This document shows, piece by piece, positions 58,785 through 64,000 of a stretch of 64,000 nt of DNA. Source of the DNA: Mucor racemosus (taxonomy: Eukaryota; Mucoromycota; Mucoromycetes; Mucorales; Mucoraceae). The position numbers were made by a program, and so were the translations under genes. The stretch spans positions 1,178,001 to 1,242,000 of the forward strand of contig JAPEHQ010000013.1 in assembly GCA_027405735.1 (NCBI GenBank). The letters are read 5' to 3'. The notes under the pieces are model-generated. The model was given only the letters and a program-made list of their open reading frames with translations, had not been told where the DNA came from and made no database searches. Numbering within the stretch: position 1 is the stretch's first letter; each line of letters begins with the position of its first letter.

Positions 58785-59985
58785 AGACAGATTAAACTAA
58801 AATCTACCCTGTCGCTTTTGTTTCAGCCAAAAATATTGATTTTTCATCGAGATAATCAAAATAATAGTCGATATCACAGCTTACAGCTTATGATAACTGG
58901 GTTCCAAAATTTATTTTAAAAAATGGATGAAAAATGATGAAAAAAACAAAATTGTTTAATTGTTCATGAATTGCAAAGTAAGTCGACCTAGTATACTAAA
59001 TAACTTTTGTACAGTTTTAAATTCTGCATCCACTTAAATAAAATTCAGACAAACATTTCACATTAAACTTTGCGTAAAATGAATTGAAATTTTGGAGGTT
59101 TTTTGAAGATATACATCACTTTTTATAAGCATATTTAAAATATAACTAATTAAAATGATGCGCAAAAACATTATCTATCGATCAAGCTATTGTAAAATTT
59201 TCTAGCTTCATTTTTCGTAGAGAAAACGAGATTTCTGTCCAAATTTTTTTCAGTTTCAGAATCTGGGATGAGGGTATATAAGGGAAAAATGGAAACTAGA
59301 AATGGAGGTACCTTTTTGTACACATTTTTTAGGATATCTCCACGAAAAATCAATATTTTGAAAAACTCTAAATTGGGTCCGAGAGAGCTTAACGAGCTTA
59401 ATGACATGAATGCAAAAAAAATGTTGCTCAATTTAGCCAATATTTTGAAACCTACTATAGAAATGTCAAAAAAAAATGAAAAAAAATAAAGGTGCTCAGA
59501 ATTTTCATATATTAAAATATGTTATAGAGCACTTAAAACAAGTAAGTTTCATCATTAGAAAGTGTTAGTATAACTTAATTTTTTCTGGAGATATGAAGCC
59601 TCAAAGTTTTCAATCCATTAGCAGTGAAATACGCGTAAAAAATCTGAAACCTTAGCACTAAAAAATTAATACCAACTGTAAAAAGTAGGATATTTTCGGA
59701 TACTTGATTTTGGATTACAGGTGAGCATCTCAGGTACATTGGCATATATTTTTTTCTTGGTGTTATTTAGTGAAACAAAAAGTAGAGCAGGAATGAAAAA
59801 TGAGACCCAGTTTTCGAGGAAAAAGCAGCGAATTTTACGCGTTTTTGAGTCTTTCGTGAGATATAAAATAAATTTAGAGATAGGTAGGGTAATGCGATCA
59901 ATTCATTTCTATTTAGTAGTGTCTAGGGTATACCTTAAAAAAATGTTTATTATGAGGTTAGTTATAAAAAGAAGGCATGCTCCGA
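58785..59985 (+). repeat. Dispersed repeat family R1, copy C
   Basis: Third copy, same orientation as copy A and alignable over its full length, from the ACAAGACAGATTAAAC block to the TGCTCCGATTTTGAAG block. The short frame at 59265-59490 (MRVYKGKMETRN...) parallels those of the other copies. Confidence 0.88.
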
Positions 59986-61049
59986 TTTTGAAGATTGAAA
60001 ATTATGAAAATTCAATTTTTTTAAAATTCAAATTTTGCTCGACCATATCTACAAAAAAATATACAGAATCTATTTTAACGTATGGAGTATAACCTTTTCT
60101 GAATATATTAGACCTACGTAGTTAATCAAGTTTATCTACTACAGAGTGTAACTTTAATCAAATTAAATGAGATTTTGTAAAATGAATATTTTTTTTATTG
60201 ATCAATTAGAAAGAAGAGTAATTAAAGGTTATTGGGTGTAACAGTTTAGCTTCTACAATAAATAAAAAATACATAATACTATTTTTTATCACTAGAAGAT
60301 GCTCCTTAAAGGAGGAAATATAAAGGATTAAACTCAGTACATCGTAGCAACAAAGATTACTCTAGTACTTACAATACCCCGTCCAATTCATGTCATCTGC
60401 ATGCGATATGTCATTTTGATGTACTAGCATTATCATTAGCAAGTAGACCTAGCAACACTTTTGTTACCAAGTCTAGCTCATACGTAAAAGTTTTCAAGTC
60501 GAAGCTTCTTTAGTACAATCAACACAACATGGCATTAATATGATGGAAAAAGTACGCTTTTTTGCACTTGTAAATAATTTATGTAAAGCCAATTGTAACT
60601 CAAAGCTGTATCTTTCATTAGTTTCAACTACATCTGGATTTTGTGAGCTAAATATCGATCTCATTAAAGATTAATTATGTCAAGATTTCGCTATTTATAT
60701 CGTGTATAAAGCCTAAACTTTTCCTCAAATGTTTGATCGTCCACTGAAAAGCTTAAAAATTGCAGGTTAACCAATCGTTACTGAGTGAGTCATTTTACAG
60801 CATGATTGTAAATTATAATCCTCCATAATGCGATAGATTATGCTAGAAGCAACTAATAAAAACATGTGTCTTGAATGTAGCTTAAATAAGTATTAAACTC
60901 GAACAATATTTTTTTTGAATAAAACAATGGCAATCTCTATAAAGTGAATGCAAAAATATGATTGTTACACAAGCATCAACAAAGCTTAAAAGTTTGAAAG
61001 AATCTTGTTCTTTTTTAGTTCCTTCTTCTTTTATATTTCGTTTTAAATA
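59986..61049. other. Intergenic, no gene seen
   Basis: AT-rich and stop-dense; ends in a T/C-rich leader (61005-61040) before the carrier gene ATG. Confidence 0.5.
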
Positions 61050-62567
61050 ATGAGTGATTCGAAAACTGACAGTAAAAGCACAAATAAGCCTAAAGCAAAT
61101 GTATTGGTATGTAATTACACAAGATGATTAAATAAGAAACCGGGATTAACAGAACAATGCTAGAACTCTACTCTGGCCGGAGCTGGAGCGGGCACGATTG
61201 AGATCTTATTGATGCAGGTATAATTATATTCAATCATTATGTATTCGCAATACTCATGGTTATCGCAAGAAATTAGCCTACAGATGTGATTAAAACTAGA
61301 TTCCAGGTAATTTGATATAGCTAATCCATCAACTAAATTTGAATTTTGACGTGGATTACATAGTCTGTCAATGCAGCAGCTCATTATAAAGATGGTATAT
61401 TCAAAGCTTTCAGTAGTGTTTTCAAGGAAGAGGGATTTTCAGGTATGATACATTAAAAATTCAGATTATTAGGAAATATGTGTTTATATTATCATAGCGT
61501 TTTATAGAGGAACTATTCCAGTGTTATGCATAGTCGGCCCACGTATATCGCTTCAATATATGGGATTAGCATTTTATAAGCCTATATTTGAAAAGTTTGA
61601 GGAGAGATCAATTTTACCAGCTCATAGCTCTGCAGGATTAGCAGGTGTATGTACAGGTATCACACAAGCAGTAACTTTAGGTAAGATATACCAAGTTTAT
61701 TAGATAAAATAAAATATTCTAATTTGGATGCGAACAGTGACACCACTCGAGATGATCAAGGTACGCCAGCAAACAGAAATGGTTCTTAATAAGGGTCAAA
61801 AGAGAAAGTATCATGGGTTGATCAATACAGCATCTATCATTGTTCGACAAGAAGGGTATATAGATAATTGCGGGAATAATTCGGTCGAATTAACAATCAT
61901 TTATATAGATTTGCAGCTCTTTATAGCGGTTTGATGGCAACAGTAGCACGACAAAGTTGGGGTATGTACAAAATATTGAAAGTATGCATGCAATCACATA
62001 TTGATTATAAATTTTACGCTGAAAATAGGGTTATTTGTAAAGTTTTCGGCATATATTGAGATAAAAGCCATGTTTGAAAGGTCATCTAACAATCCAGACG
62101 CTACACTGCAGCCATGGCAACATATGGTATTTTAGATAATTCAGTGATTTTTTTATTTTATTAAATGCGTATTATTTTAGGTTAGTGGAGGAATGGCTAA
62201 TGTGCTTGTGGGTGTATTGAACTCTCCACCAGATGTCGTTAAAACAAGGTAAATAATACATAAAATAGAAATTCTGGTTCCTTTTTTTTTCTTTTACTGA
62301 TTATTGAGTATAGAATGCAAGATGCAGGAAGATCTTATACCAGCACATGGGATTGTTTAAAATCAATGTTAAGACACGAAGGGCCAACTTCATTCTTTAG
62401 AGGTTCTTGGCTTCGTATTATCCGTATTGCACCAGGTATGCTATGGTCAAAATCTGACAATACACATTTACTCATTTATTTTTTTTTAAAAAAAAGGTGG
62501 AGCTATTCAATTTGCATGCTATGAGCAAATTTTGAGTTGGTTAAACAACAGGAAAAAAATCGAATAG
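61050..62567 (+). CDS. Mitochondrial carrier family (SLC25) protein, 11 exons
   Basis: Exons: 61050-61106, 61164-61217, 61277-61306, 61364-61442, 61498-61680, 61738-61855, 61909-61961, 62029-62126, 62181-62248, 62314-62435, 62497-62567; the frame closes to 310 aa. Three tandem carrier repeats are present, each with the Px[DE]xx[KR] signature: PTDVIKTRFQ, TPLEMIKVRQQ (Pro-Leu-Glu) and SPPDVVKTRMQ, with EGFSAFYRG, EGFAALYSG and EGPTSFFRG half-repeats after helix 1, 3 and 5. These proteins exchange metabolites across the inner mitochondrial membrane. A tricarboxylate or dicarboxylate type is possible, but the substrate cannot be assigned from memory. A 30-nt exon (61277-61306) encodes only the first signature. 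The polar N-terminus (MSDSKTDSKSTNKPKAN) is short. Confidence 0.92.
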
Positions 62568-62834
62568 GTGCCCATATATCATAGATTTCAAATCATAAAA
62601 AGAACCCTGCAATTGTGTATATTTGTTGTATCATGAAAATCCTTTATTGAATGAGATGTATACCTTTTTATAGTATCTTTAACCATCTCGAAATAAATTT
62701 TTCATTATTTTCTTGACATCCATGTAAGTTTTTGCTTATCATTTATGTTAAATCTCAAATGGAATTGAAATGGTATAAATACTTTTAGAATCCAGGACCT
62801 GATGGCTCCTGGCTTCCTTTTTTAACTTGATAAT

Positions 62835-62945
62835 AAAGACCCTACGTTCTCCGTGATATAATTACTTGTAGTCTTTATTTTATTTGTATTGGAAATAATC
62901 GTTATCTACATATCACTCTCAATCCACTTACACATTAAAGGCCCA
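62835..62945 (+). mobile_element. LTR-like fragment, copy 2
   Basis: ATAATAAAGACCCTACGTTC, then CGTGATATAATTACTTGTAG and GTCTTTATTTTATTTGTA match copy 1 at 33180-33300 in order and orientation. Confidence 0.45.
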
Positions 62946-63528
62946 GCAAATATTGCATATTCAAATGGAATTTCAACCAAATAAAATTGGGATGGTTTAA
63001 CCTACCGCAGGTTTTGAAGGAAATAAACTCTTTACCTACTCAAATACCTATTCTTTCATACACTAAACTTACAGCAATATACTGTCACTATGGCTATTGA
63101 AGAAGAATTTAAAGACGGTACACGTTGTAAAGAAAACACAAGATACTAAATACACAGCATGAGTACTTGTAAACGTTCTTAAATTTAGAAATAGCTTCAT
63201 AGTTACTTGGCCAAGAAGAAGAGAAACTGAGCTGGAATAAGTTTATCATTGATATGAAAGATAAAATAATATTATTATAAAAATTATGTAAAATAAAAAA
63301 AGTACAGAGTATCTATTTTATTATAATATTTCTTCAAGATGAATAACAAAAAGTCTCTCTTTGCTTCAAAGCATTAAGCTTCTAATAACAGGAGTAACCA
63401 CGACAAAGTGGAGACTATATACTCCCAAGCTCCAGACCTTAAAATGCCTCCTGTCGAACTACATCTGACGTACGAAGAACCAGTAAAGTAAAACGCAGCA
63501 GCCAAATTTCATCCAACCATCACTCGAT

Positions 63529-63648
63529 CATGCTACCACTGGAGTACCAAAAGCAATATCCAATACTCACATGAGAGGAGAGAGGCATCCCCCAGAACCC
63601 AAACTTATTCCCATCATACTACCACTGAAGTACCAAGGCAACATTCAA
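63529..63648. repeat. Diverged direct repeat, two units of about 35 bp
   Basis: CATGCTACCACTGGAGTACC (63529) recurs as CATACTACCACTGAAGTACC (63615), and the match continues for about 14 further bases. Confidence 0.75.
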
Positions 63649-63910
63649 GAAAAAAAATCATTACCACATTTAATGGCAGCCACTATTTTCCAAAAATAAA
63701 TTAGGCACGCCTTGTGTCGAGTAGAGAAAATATATGCATCCATTAGAGAAATAGCCAATGATTGCCTGTCAAAAGCAAGGTTTTCTTGGTAATGGTATGC
63801 GGTGATTTATAATTAAATGACGTCGGTAAAAGTAACATTAAAAGCATTTGGCTTCGAGTTGAGAATGCCAAGGATATACATTATCTTCTTCTTTTTAATA
63901 GAAATATATA

Positions 63911-64000
63911 ATGAGTTTTCACGTTAATTTTACTACTCACGGGCCAGAGTTAAATGCGGCCTATCAAGCTGTTATCAGCGAAAAAGATGACACCAACTGG
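63911..64000 (+). CDS. ABP1: Abp1/drebrin-like actin-binding protein, N-terminal 30 codons (partial)
   Basis: The first ATG opens MSFHVNFTTHGPELNAAYQA and continues to DDTNW at the window edge. The pattern (THG.EL..AY..V......TNW) is the beginning of the ADF-homology domain of Abp1/drebrin-like proteins, which bind F-actin at endocytic patches. The gene continues beyond the window, so the rest (proline-rich part, SH3) is unseen. Confidence 0.8.
   Translation, partial: MSFHVNFTTHGPELNAAYQAVISEKDDTNW

Larger units (their letters stand above)
62568..63910. other. Intergenic with an LTR-like fragment; Abp1 promoter
   Basis: No complete gene seen. It contains an LTR-like fragment (62835-62945) and a diverged direct repeat (63529-63566 and 63615-63648). 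An isolated ATG at 63091 opens MAIEEEFKDG and soon stops. Confidence 0.5.

Noticed and set aside
63091..63150. MAIEEEFKDG start as a new gene or retrotransposon gag
   Set aside because: The frame stops after about 17 codons and no convincing splice continuation was found.
1..64000. tRNA, rRNA, CRISPR and bacterial operon features
   Set aside because: No tRNA A/B box pair, rRNA-like block or CRISPR pattern was noticed by eye on either strand; gene structure is eukaryotic. A tRNAscan/Infernal run would be needed to exclude them fully.

Overview
The window looks like nuclear DNA of an early-diverging fungus, most likely Mucoromycota (Mucorales-like). It is very AT-rich, with compact genes split by short GT-AG introns (mostly 51-62 nt), pyrimidine-rich promoters, an Argonaute, a DGAT2-type acyltransferase, a RAX2-type polarity protein and several decayed transposon families. 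The gene models below were assembled by eye from canonical splice sites. For most of them the reading frame closes exactly across all introns.

Layout. 0-19.4 kb is gene-dense: a peroxisomal Lon protease (LONP2-like), a Yrb30-like Ran-binding protein with a small divergent ORF, glycogen branching enzyme, an intronless membrane protein of unknown function, dolichol kinase (tail-to-tail with the membrane protein), and a divergent pair made of DGAT2 and a membrane-anchored alpha/beta hydrolase. 19.4-22.5 kb holds one copy of a dispersed repeat (family R1) next to a Tc1/mariner transposase relic interrupted by a GA microsatellite. 22.6-30.6 kb is one intronless ORF of 2690 codons, a giant multi-module ASH/MSP (ASPM-SPD2-Hydin)-like protein. 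30.6-45.4 kb is a repeat island: a second R1 copy, a pogo-like non-autonomous element with perfect 24-bp ends and a TA duplication, an LTR-like fragment, and two interleaved pairs of long inverted repeats covering about 39.35-44.97 kb. A tiny multi-exon gene candidate sits at 36.5-37.1 kb. 45.4-48.1 kb is Argonaute, directly beside the inverted repeats. 49.9-56.7 kb is a RAX2-like polarity protein carrying an unusual repeat-rich cytoplasmic tail and a C-terminal SH3 domain, followed tail-to-tail by the exosome subunit RRP41. 57.9-61 kb carries the third R1 copy. 61.05-62.57 kb is an 11-exon mitochondrial carrier, and at 63.9 kb the first 30 codons of an Abp1/drebrin-like actin-binding protein run off the window.

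The genes do not form one pathway. Themes that can be read are lipid storage (the DGAT2/hydrolase pair on one promoter region), ER glycosylation (dolichol kinase), carbohydrate storage (branching enzyme), polar growth and actin (RAX2-SH3, Abp1), and RNA biology (Argonaute, RRP41). The strongest candidates for new biology are the giant ASH-domain protein, the RAX2-SH3 fusion with its repeated VRW motif, and the long inverted repeats next to an Argonaute gene whose glutamate-finger position carries Asp.
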